A stretch of 64,000 nt of DNA from Clusia tigrina (taxonomy: Eukaryota > Arthropoda > Insecta > Diptera > Clusiidae), in contig CAKKTE020000077.1 in NCBI GenBank assembly GCA_920105625.2, positions 1,488,001 to 1,552,000 on the forward strand, read 5' to 3'. A model generated the notes under the pieces. The model was not told where the DNA came from. It ran no database searches and saw nothing but the letters and a program-made list of their open reading frames with translations. This document shows, piece after piece, positions 19,384-30,012 of this stretch (positions within the stretch are counted from its first letter, which is position 1; every line of letters begins with the position of its first letter). The position numbers and the translations under genes are program-made.

Positions 19384-20616
19384 AAAGAATAGAACAAACC
19401 CCGAAAATTTTGAACCCAATGACCAGGTTTTCAGAAAGAATGCAGACGAAACAAAATGACTCCTATTTTCACTAAACATAAAATCAAACAAAACAACAAT
19501 TTAACTCTTATAACAACAACAACCATAATATTACATAAAGCACAAATTCCAAAAAGAAACAAATATTCGAAAATAGGAAACCAGGAATAGTCTTAGTAGA
19601 ACTAAATATTAATTCAAAACTAAGTCCAAAAGAGTGAAATTAAATGCATAGACAATTGAACCCACAAGACACCCATTTAATGCCAGACAAAAACTTTTAT
19701 GAATTAATAAACCTCATAAACTAAACGGTCGTGTAACTAAACGGACGTGTAATCACACGAGCTCTGCCCTTGTGACATTTATCGTTGTTTAAAACCAAAT
19801 AACTAATTTTACAAAACCCGCGAAAGAGACGCTAAGCGAAAGTGCAATTTTCAAGAAAGTGTCTAGTTCTGTTTAGATAATTTAAATACTTATAATAACT
19901 AATTTGAAATTTATTAAAAGTGTTAAATAAACAATCAAACAAACAAAGGAACAGTTATATATATATATGAGTTAAAAGTTGAAAGAGACAACAAATAAAA
20001 TAATCCCGGTTGTGTGCGGTGTTGCCACAGTGGACTCTGCCCTTAATAATTTTGTTTTTCGTGATATTTTACATACATACATAAATAAGATTAAAATATA
20101 GCAAAAATAATAATAAATAAAATTTTTAAAAAACTAAAAACAAAGTATAGTCGGTAATCGCCATGAGTGTGCAGCGCTCTCCCCCGTGGGAGAGAACGAG
20201 ATCTATGCGCGAGTCACTCCACTCTTGTGGAGTGCACATGGCAAACCCCCAATAATGTCCTGCTCCAGTATAGCAGTGGATTGTGCGACAACTACAACAA
20301 ATTCGTCAGCAACAACATCATCTGCCTTCTCTACGTACGGTACAACACCTACATTCTCGACTACAACTGCGACATGAACATGTTCTTCTGCCTGTGTGCA
20401 AATTCCACCAAAATGCGTGCAGGTAAGTCAACTGCAATCGCTACCAAAGAGAGCACGAACCTCACCCACGCCAGATAACTCACGAACCTCACCCACGACA
20501 GAAGAACTCACCCACTAACAAAAAGCAAAAAATAGTAAAAAACCCAAGCCAAAGTAAGTTATCTAACTACTGGTTAAGCGATACTACTTCAGAAAGAAAA
20601 AAACAGATTTGCTGCT

Positions 20617-21195
20617 TTGACCGTTGATGATGACGAACTTGCTGAACCCTCGCACAGTGGACAAGTTGATCAAAATGAGTCCGAAAGAGAAAAAACAACT
20701 AGTTCGAAAAAAAGTTTAAACAAACCAGCCCCTATATACGTACAAGGCGTAGAATGCATAAATACGTTAAAAAATGCGCTTACCGCTGTTGCAGACAGTA
20801 ACTTCATATTTAAAATATTAACAAACAATGAAGTACGAGTTCAATCGAATGACTCGGAAACATACACAAAAATAATCCAAATGCTAAAGCAAAAAGGTAC
20901 GAAGCTGTACACATTTAAACCCAAAAATGAAAGAGGTTTCAAAGTCATTCTTCACAATATGCACCCCTCCGCAGACCAAGAAGAAATTAAAAATGAGCTT
21001 GGTGAAAACGGTCAGAAAGTTTTAAACATAACTAACATAACTCAACGGACAACAAAAAAACCGCTACCACTGTTTAGCATAGAACTGGAAACAAATACTA
21101 ACAATAAAGATATTTATAGCATTAACAAATTAATGCATTGCATAGTAGTTTTTGAGGCACCTCATCATAAAAGAGAAGTCGCATCTAACAAGTGA
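20617..21195 (+). pseudogene. J1 ORF1 core, unit 2
   Basis: A 192-codon frame without the A-run frameshift of unit 1. It has an acidic N-terminal stretch (TVDDDELAEPSHSG), the PIYVQGVECINTLKNALTAV box and KVILHNMHPSADQEEIKNEL, the pattern of the PRE_C2HC-type region of Jockey ORF1 proteins, and ends at the TGA shared with unit 1 just before the lone knuckle. Confidence 0.75.
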
Positions 21196-21563
21196 TTATC
21201 AAAAAAAAATTAATCAACGCAGCTGAAATTGAATGTGCCCTATGTGGCGAAAATCATACTGCAAACAAAGGCTGTGAAATATACAAAGCCATAAAAATTC
21301 AAAGGTTTCCATCTTTACGCAAAAAGGATCCATTATTACTACTGACCAAAAATATGGATGGATCAGTAGATAAAGCAGGCGTAAGCTATGCCGAAATTGC
21401 AGGGTCGTCAAATCCAAATAAAACTGAAGAAAATACAAAAAATTCAAACGATAGTGATATTAATGAACTTAAAGACATGGTGAAATCAATAATCACTCAA
21501 ATGACTAATATGATGAATATCATTACAATGTTACTAACAAGCTTAAATGCACGAAAGTTATAG
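21192..21563 (+). pseudogene. J1 ORF1 C-terminal zinc-knuckle piece, unit 2
   Basis: A 123-codon frame with ECALCGENHTANKGCEIY and a C-terminal region rich in Asn, Met and Thr (MTNMMNIITMLLTSL). The order knuckle then helical tail is typical of the end of Jockey ORF1. It overlaps the ORF2 start by about 17 bases. Confidence 0.7.
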
Positions 21564-22296
21564 GTTAATAATTGGAGCCTGGAATGCAAATGGCCTAACA
21601 ACACATTATCTTGAGTTGAAGCAATTTTTGTCTGACAAGAAAATGGATATAGCTCTAGTTTCAGAAACACATTTCACGAACAAAAGCTATTTAGTATTTC
21701 CTGGATATAAAATTTATGTTACAAATCATCCTGATGGTAAAGCTCGTGGTGGGACAGCTATCATAATAAATTCACTATTAAAACATACTGAACGGCAACC
21801 ATATGCAACACCTCATATTCAATCCACTACTGTGCAAATTGAAGTTACAAGTAGGACAATATTCATCTCCTCAGTTTAGTGTCCCCCCAGACACCTACTA
21901 ACGACGGATCAATATGATGACCACATAAAGACGCTTGGCGTAAGATTTATTGCAGCTGGAGATCTGAATGCAAAACACACTGGCTGGGGATCTAGGCTAA
22001 CCAATAAAAAAGGACGCAAACTGATTAATGCTATAAACAAAAATAGCTGCAAATTTTAAGCTCAGGTGAACCCACATACTGGCCAACAGATAGGAAAAAG
22101 ATACCAAATTTAATCGACTTCAGCATAGCAAAAAATATAAAGTGTAACTAATTAAAAATTAAAGCTTGTTTTGAACTTTCTTCAGACCACTGTCCGATAA
22201 TACTTGACTGCACAACTGACATCAAACCCATAGAACCAATAGCTAAGACTTTTAACTACAAAACAAACTGGAATGAGTATAGACAGCATATTGAAA
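21547..22296 (+). pseudogene. J1 ORF2 endonuclease, unit 2
   Basis: LIIGAWNANGLTTHY, ALVSETHFTN and NHPDGKARGGTAIIINS are followed by a TAG at 21877-21879, then FIAAGDLNAKHTGWGS, more stops, and FELSSDHCPIILD, which keeps the Asp-His of the final box where unit 1 reads SSGHC. Truncated before RT. Confidence 0.8.
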
Positions 22297-23592
22297 ATCC
22301 TTTGAATGCCGTAGACGTAAATGCTGGCCCTCTGTCGCTGATTATTCGAGTGGTGTTCCAAAAACATTAGTCCAATCCGATAGTTTTTTGATTGCTTCTT
22401 CTGCCGACGTAGTTTTTGTAGGGTATGTAAATTTCGCGAAACCGTCAATTGCTGCAAATATATATTTATACATCTTCGTTGTCGAGTCCATTGGCCCCAA
22501 ATGATCAATATGTATGGTAAATAGTGGAGCGCCGCCTTTTTCAATAACTTTCAGATGACCCTCTTGTTTACCCAGCTTTTTATTAAACAGTATACATTTA
22601 ACGTAATTTTGAATTTGCGTTTCCACTTTTTTTCGCAGGTGTGGTATGTAGTACTTCTGTTCCAAAGCGTTCCTGGTTTTTTCCGCCGCAAAATGGCCTT
22701 TTTCATGTTCGTTTTTGATTACTTCGTTTTCCATTAACCGAGGTACTGCCAAAAGTATTAAACCATTTACGTTTTTCAACAAGACGTTATTCTTCAGTAC
22801 GTAGTTTTCATATTGTGTGAGCTCCAGAATTTTTCTGATCGCCACGAAATGTTCGTCTGTCGCTTGTGCGTTACGTAAGCGAGCACTTATTTCTTCGCTA
22901 ATAAACGATATACTTACTGGCGCTCTGATCAGAGCGTCCACATGTCTCATAGAGGTACCTTTTCTGTGTTCAATCGTATATTGGAAGTCCTGTAGATAAA
23001 TTATCCATCTTGTTATTGCTGGTGATAAGTCGCTTTTACTTGTAGCGCTTTTAAATGCTTGACAATCAGTTATTAATTTAAATTTCCTTCCGAGCAAATA
23101 ATGCCTTAGTTTTTGTACCGCTAAATATGCTGCTTTAATTTCCAAATAGAAACTATGAAGCTTGCTCTCTTCTGGCGTACACTTCTTACTCCAAAAATAA
23201 ATCGGGTTTAAGTTTTCATCGAACTTCTGGTGTAAAACTGCTCCAAAACCATCTTTGCAGGCGTCAGTATGTAATTGTATTGGTGCTGTCGGGGAGAAAA
23301 CTCTCAAAACCGGCTGTTTTGTGAGTTTATTCTTAATCTCTTCAATCGCGTTTATTTCAGCTTGTCCTATTTCGAATTTTGAGTTTTTTCTGAGCAGCTC
23401 TGTCAACGGTTTCGTTATTATTGCGTAGTTTTCTAGAAATTTACGGAAGTATCCTGTGAGTCCGAGGAGTGATTGCAGTTTCTTAATGTTGTTTGGCACG
23501 GGAAAATTCTTTATAGCCAAACATTTTTCAGCATCCGGAGATATACTGCCATTTTTAATCCTTAGTCCTAAGTAAACGACTTCCGTTTGTAA
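22297..23592 (-). pseudogene. G2 pol C-terminal part, unit 2
   Basis: A 392-codon frame (22342-23520) nearly identical to unit 1: RT connection, RNase H with HTDACKDGFGAVL, integrase zinc region and core IHIDHLGPMDS, then the frameshift before the second Asp box. The right side is interrupted at 23593-23596 by OSV copy 3. The upstream part of the same gene resumes at 32105; when one AAAC copy is discounted the reading frame is continuous across the site (...KCKF then LQTEVVYLG). Confidence 0.88.
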
Positions 23593-24624
23593 AAACTGTG
23601 AGGAGCAAATTTTAGGCGTAAATGTGCCCCTACATATTTAGTTTTGCCATAACGCCCCAAACGTGTATATTTAAAATAGGGGCCAAGTGCTTAAACAACC
23701 AACCCTAAAATATATACGTTAATAGTCCTAAGAATTTGGCACCTCCCACTTTCATTGCTAAAGCCACACACACAACCGCCATCATATTTAGTGCAGCAGC
23801 CATCATACAAGTGAGTCTAAGACACCTCCCACCATAGTAATGCTACCAACAACAAGTGTTATACTCTGCATTGGGAGGACAGAAGACACAGCCACAATTA
23901 AGTCAGACAGTGGAACCCTGTGATAAGCGACGAAAAACATGGAACGAAGTCAACAACGCAAGATAACACAGGAGAATATCACACAAACAATTGTGCAACC
24001 GGCTGACTACAGTTGAAATAATATGAATTTACAACAACAGTGCCCAACGCACTGATATGAATTTACAACAACAGTGTCCAACGCACTGATATGAATTTAC
24101 AACAACAGTGCCTAACGCAATGTTAGAAATTTACAAGAGATCGCGACAGAAGTTGCCGACTGCATTAGTTCGGAAAATAGCCCACTAACAACACCCAAAA
24201 ACGAAGGAGAAGCACAAAGTGGAACACGACAGACCGATCGCTAAGCACACCAACAGGGCGGACAAAGCATAAAGAGGAGAAGCAGAATTAAATATCCAAT
24301 ATTTAATATTTTTAAATATTTTATGCCATCGATACAAAATATCAACAAAGTGCGGAAGGTGGCCGAAGGACAAATAGCAACAACAACAAACTACACAAGG
24401 AACAATAACAAGGTAAATCATCACAACAACAACACGACATTGAAGGTGGCCCAAGGGCAAAAAACTTACAAGAACAACAGCGGAAAACAACAACAATGTG
24501 CTGAAGGTGGCCCAAGGTCAAATTCAAACGAGAAGAACAATGCGGGAAACCGTAGCAACATGCCACAACAAACTACAGTTCCCGCACAACAACAACTATT
24601 GGATGATCTACACTAAACCTGGAG

Positions 24625-24655
24625 CATAAAACCAGGAGCAACTGGCAACCCAGCC
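24625..24655 (+). promoter_or_regulatory. Core promoter of 5' LTR
   Basis: CATAAAA at 24625-24631, then CCCAGCC about 24 bases on, matching the arrangement at 2419. Probably drives the genomic RNA of the element. Confidence 0.5.
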
Positions 24656-24783
24656 TCTTTCTTTCATTCGGCATCAGGCAGACGAGACGCTTTTTCTTTA
24701 TTTCGGCATCAGGCAGACAAGACGGTTCTTTCTTTCAGCATCAGGCAGACCAGACACATCGTACTAAACAGAGTTATACACAC

Positions 24784-25330
24784 TGACAAACGCAACAGAA
24801 GCTAAGGGAATCAAGAGGAGATTATGGTTTATAATCGATTCTCTGCTAGAAACCCACACTGACAAACGCAACAGAAGCTAGTTGAATCTAGAGGAGATTA
24901 TGGTTTATAATCGATTCTCTGCTAGAAACCCACACTGACAAACGCAACAGAAGCTAGGGGAATCTAGAGGAGATTATGGTTTATAATCGATTCTCTGCTA
25001 GAAACCCACACTGACAAATGCTACAGAAGCTAGGGGAATCTAGAGGAGATTATGGTTTATAATCGATTCTCTGCTAGAAACCCACACTGACAAACGCTAC
25101 AGAAGCTAGGGGAATCTAGAGGAGATTATGGTTTATAATCGATTCTCTGCTAGAAACCCACACTGACAAACGCAACAGAAGCTAGGGGAATCTAGAGGAG
25201 ATTATGGTTTATAATCGATTCTCTGCTAGAAACCCACACTGACAAACGCTACAGAAGCTAGGGGAATCTAGAGGAGATTATGGTTTATAATCGATTCTCT
25301 GCTAGAAACCCACACTGACAAACGCTACAG
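24784..25330 (+). repeat. 76-bp hairpin minisatellite, 7 units
   Basis: TGACAAA(C/T)GC recurs every 76 bases from 24784 to 25316. Units alternate between CGCAACAG and CGCTACAG variants. The hairpin arms and 18-nt loop are the same as at 12568-12607. This is the R region downstream of the promoter and upstream of AATAAA. Confidence 0.95.
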
Positions 25331-25534
25331 AAGCTAGGGAGACATAGAGTTCAACTGTGTCCGTATTTAACTTTAGTAAAAATAATTGTATCAAGTAGTT
25401 AGCCTTTTTTTTAAATTAATAAATAAATAAAATAATTAAATCAACGTAAACAAGCTTTGAATACTTTAGAGATTTTCTGTAAACGACTCCTGGAAATCCG
25501 GCGAGCTTACCCCGGCGAAAACGAGTCGTTACAG

Positions 25535-25552
25535 TGGCGCCCGAGCAGGGAC
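25535..25552 (+). promoter_or_regulatory. Primer-binding site, tRNA-Lys(UUU)-type
   Basis: TGGCGCCCGAGCAGGGAC lies one base after the LTR end. From established knowledge the complement of the 3' end of tRNA-Lys(UUU) is TGGCGCCCGAACAGGGAC, so there is one difference (G for A at position 11). A Lys primer is used by Osvaldo-type elements. Confidence 0.8.
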
Positions 25553-25627
25553 TCTCAGAATAAAGAGAGTAAATACAACAAAGCTATATTATCCAAACCA
25601 CGTCCCATCACCAGAGTCTGACACAGG

Positions 25628-26063
25628 ATGGGAAAGACGAGTTGGGTGAACACCGTGCGAAAAGACCAACTGGTAGTCTGTTGTGTCGAGTTTGGCGTAG
25701 AGGCCATGGGCACAGTGGAAGAGCTACGAAAGAGGCTTGCGGAGTTCATCACCGACTCAGAGATGACTCTAGACCAGGAGGTTCGGCTGGCAGAGCTACA
25801 GGCCCGACTCACGAGGAGTTTGTCGCCTGGACCCAGTTCACATCTAAGAGCTAGCCCCAGCGTAGAGTGACCTATAAGCCCCGGAGCATCGACAGACACG
25901 AAGAAATCAGCGAGCATATCTGATACCGCGTTCCAGACAGTAGTCCCTGAAGTCTCGCGAAGCGGGATAGCCATCTACTCGGCAGTCATCGACCACGTTA
26001 GGAAATGGTCCTTGAAATATGATGGAGGGCATGACCCGATAGCTTTCATAGAGCGAGTGGAAT
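25628..26063 (+). pseudogene. OSV gag N-terminal part, copy 3
   Basis: ATG 25628 opens the same SAP-like start as copy 2 (VRKDQLVVCCVEFGVEAMGT). A TGA at 25868-25870, private to this copy, interrupts it after SPSVE. The frame resumes through GHDPIAFIERVE to the TAA at about 26063, which copy 2 shares. Confidence 0.75.
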
Positions 26064-26095
26064 AATTATCGGAAGTCTATGGACTAAACAAGCAC

Positions 26096-26821
26096 ATGCT
26101 GCCTCGAACTATGCCAGAACTCCTAAGGAAGCATGCTCAGCTCTGGTATAGAAACAACAACCGAGCATGGGTTGATTGGATTTTATTCAAAAAGGACTTC
26201 TTGAAGTTTTTCCTACCCACCAGGTACTTCGAAAAGCTGGAGGATAAAATTCGCCAACGACGGCAAAACCCACGTGAACACTTCAAACAATACGTGGTAG
26301 AACTTCAAAACCTGATGCGTCACACAGGATACACGGAGGCCCAGAAATTAGAACGAAGCTTTCGCAACAGCCTAGAGGAATACCAGTGGTATGTCCGGCG
26401 AAAGGATTTCGATACGCTGGAAGAACTGGTGGAAATGGCGGAAGAACTCGAGGGCATACGTGTTGACAGCGAAACTTCACGAGCAGCACCACCGCCACCA
26501 CGACCACCACCAACACGCCACGAGATACAACCACGGGTCGAGCGCATGCCCCCATGCGAAACCAGAAACCGACAAGTAGCACCGGCCAACTGTACGAACA
26601 AGGTGGTATCTATAAATCCACGAACAGCATGCAGAAGATGTGGTCAGTCTGATCACATAGCGCGACACTGCCGCAATGCCCAAGTACTTTTCTGTTGGGA
26701 GTGCGGTAGGAGAGGAACTAGAACAGTTGAATGCTGTAGGACGGTAGGGGGAAACGAGCGGGGCTGCCGCCAGCAACGAGGCATGGAGCAGCCCACGGAC
26801 AACAAGCCTCAAACGCAGTAA
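26096..26821 (+). pseudogene. OSV gag core, zinc knuckles and C-terminus, copy 3
   Basis: A 241-codon uninterrupted frame. The capsid-like segment WYRNNNRAWVDWILFKKDFL is near residue 17, FKQYVVELQNLMRHTGYTEA near residue 63, a Pro/Arg-rich linker near residues 125-150, CRRCGQSDHIARHC near residue 181 and CWECGRRGT near residue 199. The C-terminus ends QPTDNKPQTQ. Gag binds RNA through the knuckles. Frames on the opposite strand here are shadows. Confidence 0.85.
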
Positions 26822-27161
26822 GTGCACTACGCTACGATGGACAGCGTATCTGTGCCGCCGTCTCCATTGGCGCAGAAAACATCACGGCCACACTAGACAC
26901 AGGCGCCACAAGGAGTTTCATCAGCGAGCGACTCATTTCCCATTTAGGTGCTACCACCGGTAGAGTAAACTCTACATACACTAGAGGTCGGATGGCGGAT
27001 GGTCGAACAAGGGATATTACTCAAGCGTTTGTGACGTGAGTCAAGCTGGGAGGAAAGGTATGTCAGCTGGAGCTACTTAGCATCCCGACTCCACCGACGA
27101 CTTACTGCTCGGCCTGTACTTCATGACACAGCAAGGCCTGTCCCTGACATGTGGAGGCTAG
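26822..27161 (+). pseudogene. OSV protease, copy 3
   Basis: Downstream of the gag stop, in a different frame: ATLDTGATRSFISERLISHL (about 26887) and, after a G-to-A stop (27037-27039, TGA for TGT in copy 2) and a one-base loss at about 27083 (CATCCCGACT versus CATGCCCGACT), the second box. Both lesions are private to this copy. A TAG at about 27159-27161 closes the segment as in copy 1. Confidence 0.8.
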
Positions 27162-27191
27162 GAAATCCAGGTAGACCCCCAGACGGATGGT

Positions 27192-28544
27192 GTGCAATCA
27201 CAAGTTACCGCATCGTGCACAACCATACGACATGAAGCCGCTACGGACGAATCAAAGATAAAACTGTTTCTGGCCACAGAGTTGGCTAAATTCACAGACG
27301 GGCCAAACGTGACCAATATCACAAGCCACAAAATAGTGATGCGCGATGACCGACCCATCAAACAACGATACTACCCGAGAAATCCAGCGCAGCAAGAAAT
27401 CATTGGCGCGGAAGTGGACGAATTAATAGCTAAAGGCTGTATCGAACCCTCGCATAGCCCCCACAGCGCACCGATTGTGCTAGTAAGGAAACGGGATGGA
27501 AAATGGCGTCTGTGTATCGATTATCGGCAACTCAACGCCAGGTCCATACCCGACGCATACCCACTGCCGCGAATCCAACACATCTTAGACCGACTGCGTG
27601 AGGCTAAATACATCAGTAGTCTCGATCTGAAGAACGGGTATTGGCAGATACCAATGGAGGAGCACAGCAAGCAGTATACCGCATTCACAGTACCCGGCAG
27701 AGGCCTCTTCCAGTGGCGTGTTATGCCTTTCGGGCTACACTCCGCACCAGCAACCTTTCAAAGAGCACTGGACCAAGTTATTGGCCACGACATGGAGCCA
27801 CACGCGTTTGCCTACCTTGATAACATTATTGTCACAGGGAGAGACCTAGAAGAACCCATGAGAAACCTGCAAGAGGTGTTCCGGCGGTTGAGGGAGGCAA
27901 ATTTAAAACTAAATCTGGAGAAGTGTGCATTCTTTCAGAAGGAGCTAAAATATCTTGGACACGTGGTCAGCGACAAAGGAATACATACTGATCCAGATAA
28001 AATCGCTGCCATACGGGAGCTGCAACCACCAGAGAACATACGACAGCTATGCCGCTGCTTGGGCATCGCATCTTGGTACCGCCGTTTTGTACCCGACTTT
28101 GCAAAAGCAGTACACCCTTTAACGATGCTGCTAAAGAAAGGAAAACATTTCCGATGGGGTACCGAACAACAGGAGGCTTTTGAATTACTGAAACAACGAT
28201 TGACGGAAGCTCCGATCCTCGCCTGCCCAGACTTTAGTCAGAAGTTCACGCTCCAGACCGACGCCAGTGACTACGGGTTGGGAGCAGTGCTTATGCAGGA
28301 GATCGAGGGGGCGGAGCGAGTAATAGCGTACGCTAGTAGACACCTGAATGGAGCTGAGCTAAACTACTCCCCAACTGAGAAGGAGTGTCTAGCCATAATA
28401 TGGGGCATCCGGAAAATGCGGCCATATCTGGAGGGCTACCACTTTACCGTGATCACCGACCACCTATCGCTGAAGTGGCTAAATTCCATCGAGAGCCCTT
28501 CAGGACGCTTAGCACGGTGGGCGCTAGAACTTCAGCAGCATTAA
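27192..28544 (+). pseudogene. OSV reverse transcriptase and RNase H, copy 3
   Basis: A 450-codon frame. RT: IVLVRKRDGKWRLCIDYRQL (about residue 95), SSLDLKNGYWQIPM (about residue 148), MPFGLHSAPATFQRAL (about residue 180), then AYLDNIIV at residue 208, where the expected YxDD is YLDN. Next YLGHVVSDKGIHTDP, the thumb/connection ASWYRRFVPDF, and RNase H with LQTDASDYGLGAVL (about residue 355), EKECLAIIWGIRKM and ITDHLSLKWL. TAA at 28542-28544 ends the frame inside RNase H (ALELQQH), and sequence continues FEVQYRKGKVNVLADALS. The active-site change alone should abolish polymerisation. Confidence 0.88.
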
Positions 28545-28988
28545 TTCGAGGTACAATACCGGAAAGGAAAAGTAAATGTACTGGCGGACGCACTATCAAG
28601 ACAACCGGTCGAGGCTGCATGCACTGTCACTGTGCAGGACCAAGCAGAACAAAATTGCAAGTGGCGAAAAGGAGAAATACTTGCCAACCCGGCTAATTTC
28701 TCCGACTACACACTGGAAAACGGGCAGCTGTATCGCCATATACCAAATCGCATGGGTGATGAGGACTGTACACCATGGAAGCTGTGCGTACCTAAGCCTC
28801 TGAGGGTACGTATTTTGCAAGAGAACCACGACGCGCCAACCGCAGGACACCTAGGCAACCGGAAAACGATAGCCCGAGTTGCAAATAGGTACTACTGGCC
28901 AGGACTGTTCCGGGACACCAGCCGCTACGTTCGTCAGTGCACACTATGCCAGAAGCACAAGCCCAGCCAACAACAACCTGCTGGATAA
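28545..28988 (+). pseudogene. OSV integrase N-terminal zinc region, copy 3
   Basis: After the RNase H end, LYRHIPNRMGDEDC leads to the HHCC domain: H in ENHDAPTAGHLGNRKTIARV and CTLCQKHKPSQQQPAG, closed by TAA at 28986-28988 where copy 1 reads GAG-type sequence (GCTGGAGAAATG). This domain helps integrase bind the LTR ends. Confidence 0.85.
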
Positions 28989-29014
28989 ATGCTGACGCAA
29001 ATACCCCTGGAGCC

Positions 29015-29564
29015 GTAGGCCAGATTGTGCGCGGATTTTGTTGGGCCTCTACCCCGCTCGAAGCATGGAAACACAATGGTACTAGTTTTCCATGATAAGT
29101 TCTCAAAATGGACAGAGATGGCGCCTCTTCGGAAGGCCACCACCGAGACTCTACAACGGGCCTTTCGGGAGCGCATCTTAGCCCGTTTCGGAGTTCCTAA
29201 GGTGTTAGTGACGGACAACGGTTCACAGTTTACAAACAAATCCTTTCAGCGCTTTGTCGAAGACTACGGTATCAAGCACCAGTTTACTGCACCCTACACA
29301 CCACAGGAAAATGCTGCCGAACGCGCCAACCGCACAGTCAAGACCATGATCGCCCAATACGCCGGTACACAGCAACAAAAGTGGGATGACCTATTGCCTG
29401 AGTTGACCCTGGCCATCAATACCAGCGTATCAGAGACCACTGGCTATAGCCCCGAGTTCCTAATACAAGGACGGGAGCCACGACGCCCAGGAGCGTTGTA
29501 CGATGAACCACCCCAGGAACAGGACAACGGAAACAAACACCCAACGAAAGAGCCGAACTACTAA
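29015..29564 (+). pseudogene. OSV integrase core, copy 3
   Basis: CADFVGPLPRSKHGNTMVLV (first Asp), LVTDNGSQFTNKSFQRFVED (second Asp), TAPYTPQENAAERANRTVKT (catalytic Glu), followed by ELTLAINTSVSETTGYSPEF. A TAG just upstream (29016-29018, GCCGTAGGCC) is TGG in copy 1. All three DDE residues are present. The frame ends at 29562-29564 after ATPN-type sequence; a one-base shift separates it from the C-terminal tail. Confidence 0.88.
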
Positions 29565-29581
29565 AGGAAGCATACACATTA

Positions 29582-29884
29582 GTGACAAGGAATCTGGAGC
29601 GAGCGGCTCAAGATCAACGGCGTCATTATAACCTACGACGAAGGCCCTGGAAACCAGAAGTTGGACAATTGGTGTTAGCAAAACAGCACCATTTGTCCAA
29701 AGCCATCGACCACTTCGCCGCCAAGTTGGCCCCACGCTACGATGGGCCATACCGGATAGACACCTTCACCTCCCCAGTCATTGTCAAGGTGAAACGTGAG
29801 GGAAGCAAGGAGACAAAGACGGCGCATATTAGCGAGCTGAAACCATTCTGCGCGCTAGGTGGCAGCGCAGCATACGGGAATTAA
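29582..29884 (+). pseudogene. OSV integrase C-terminal GPY/F-like tail, copy 3
   Basis: RRPWKPEVGQLVLAKQHHLS, then APRYDGPYRIDTFTSPVIVK and TKTAHISELKPFC: the G-P-Y box about 130 residues after the catalytic Glu and a terminal beta-rich region, as in Ty3/Gypsy integrases. Stop TAA at 29882-29884. The tail of copy 1 (904-1107) is a clearly diverged version. Confidence 0.85.
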
Positions 29885-30012
29885 CAAACGCATCTGACGA
29901 GAACAGTGTATACAACGGAAATGAATCCGATTCCAGCGAGGATCATGCAAAATCATCACCCTCTGGCAGGGTAAGGTGTCCATTTTCCATCGGCCGCAAA
30001 GTAGGGAGGACA
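29885..30012 (+). promoter_or_regulatory. 3' noncoding region with polypurine tract
   Basis: About 128 bases between pol and the 3' LTR. AAAGTAGGGAGGACA ends directly before TGTGAGG at 30013 and is the likely plus-strand primer site. Confidence 0.6.

Larger units (their letters stand above)
19760..22296 (+). mobile_element. Jockey-clade LINE J1, unit 2 (3' truncated)
   Basis: Same layout as unit 1: 5' UTR-like segment, ORF1 N-terminal part near 20163-20520, ORF1 core, one knuckle, endonuclease, then the antisense G2 integrase at about 22296. The identical truncation point in both units shows that the J1/G2 junction predates the duplication. Confidence 0.8.
23597..25533 (+). repeat. OSV copy 3 5' LTR
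   Basis: 1937 bases. In order: U3 with three TGAAGGTGGCC-type words (the first reads GCGGAAGGTGGCC), a triple 34-bp repeat (ATGAATTTACAACAACAGTG, about 24022-24118), TATA-like at 24625, three copies of a CGGCATCAGGCAGAC word, seven 76-bp hairpin units, AATAAA cluster (25417-25432) and the terminal module with CCGG arms (25498-25501, 25512-25515). Confidence 0.95.
15641..27150 (+). repeat. Tandem segmental duplication, unit 2
   Basis: Runs from LINE L endonuclease through J1 and G2 pol to OSV LTR, gag and protease, in the order of unit 1. Beyond about 27150 the OSV element continues into its own pol, as expected of the original arrangement. The right end of unit 1 (protease, GGAAATCCAG) abuts the left end of unit 2 at about 15640. 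Confidence 0.9.

Noticed and set aside
24784..25330. Regular 76-base repeats that could be mistaken for a CRISPR array
   Set aside because: Whole units including would-be spacers are the same, and they lie inside an LTR of an animal retrotransposon.
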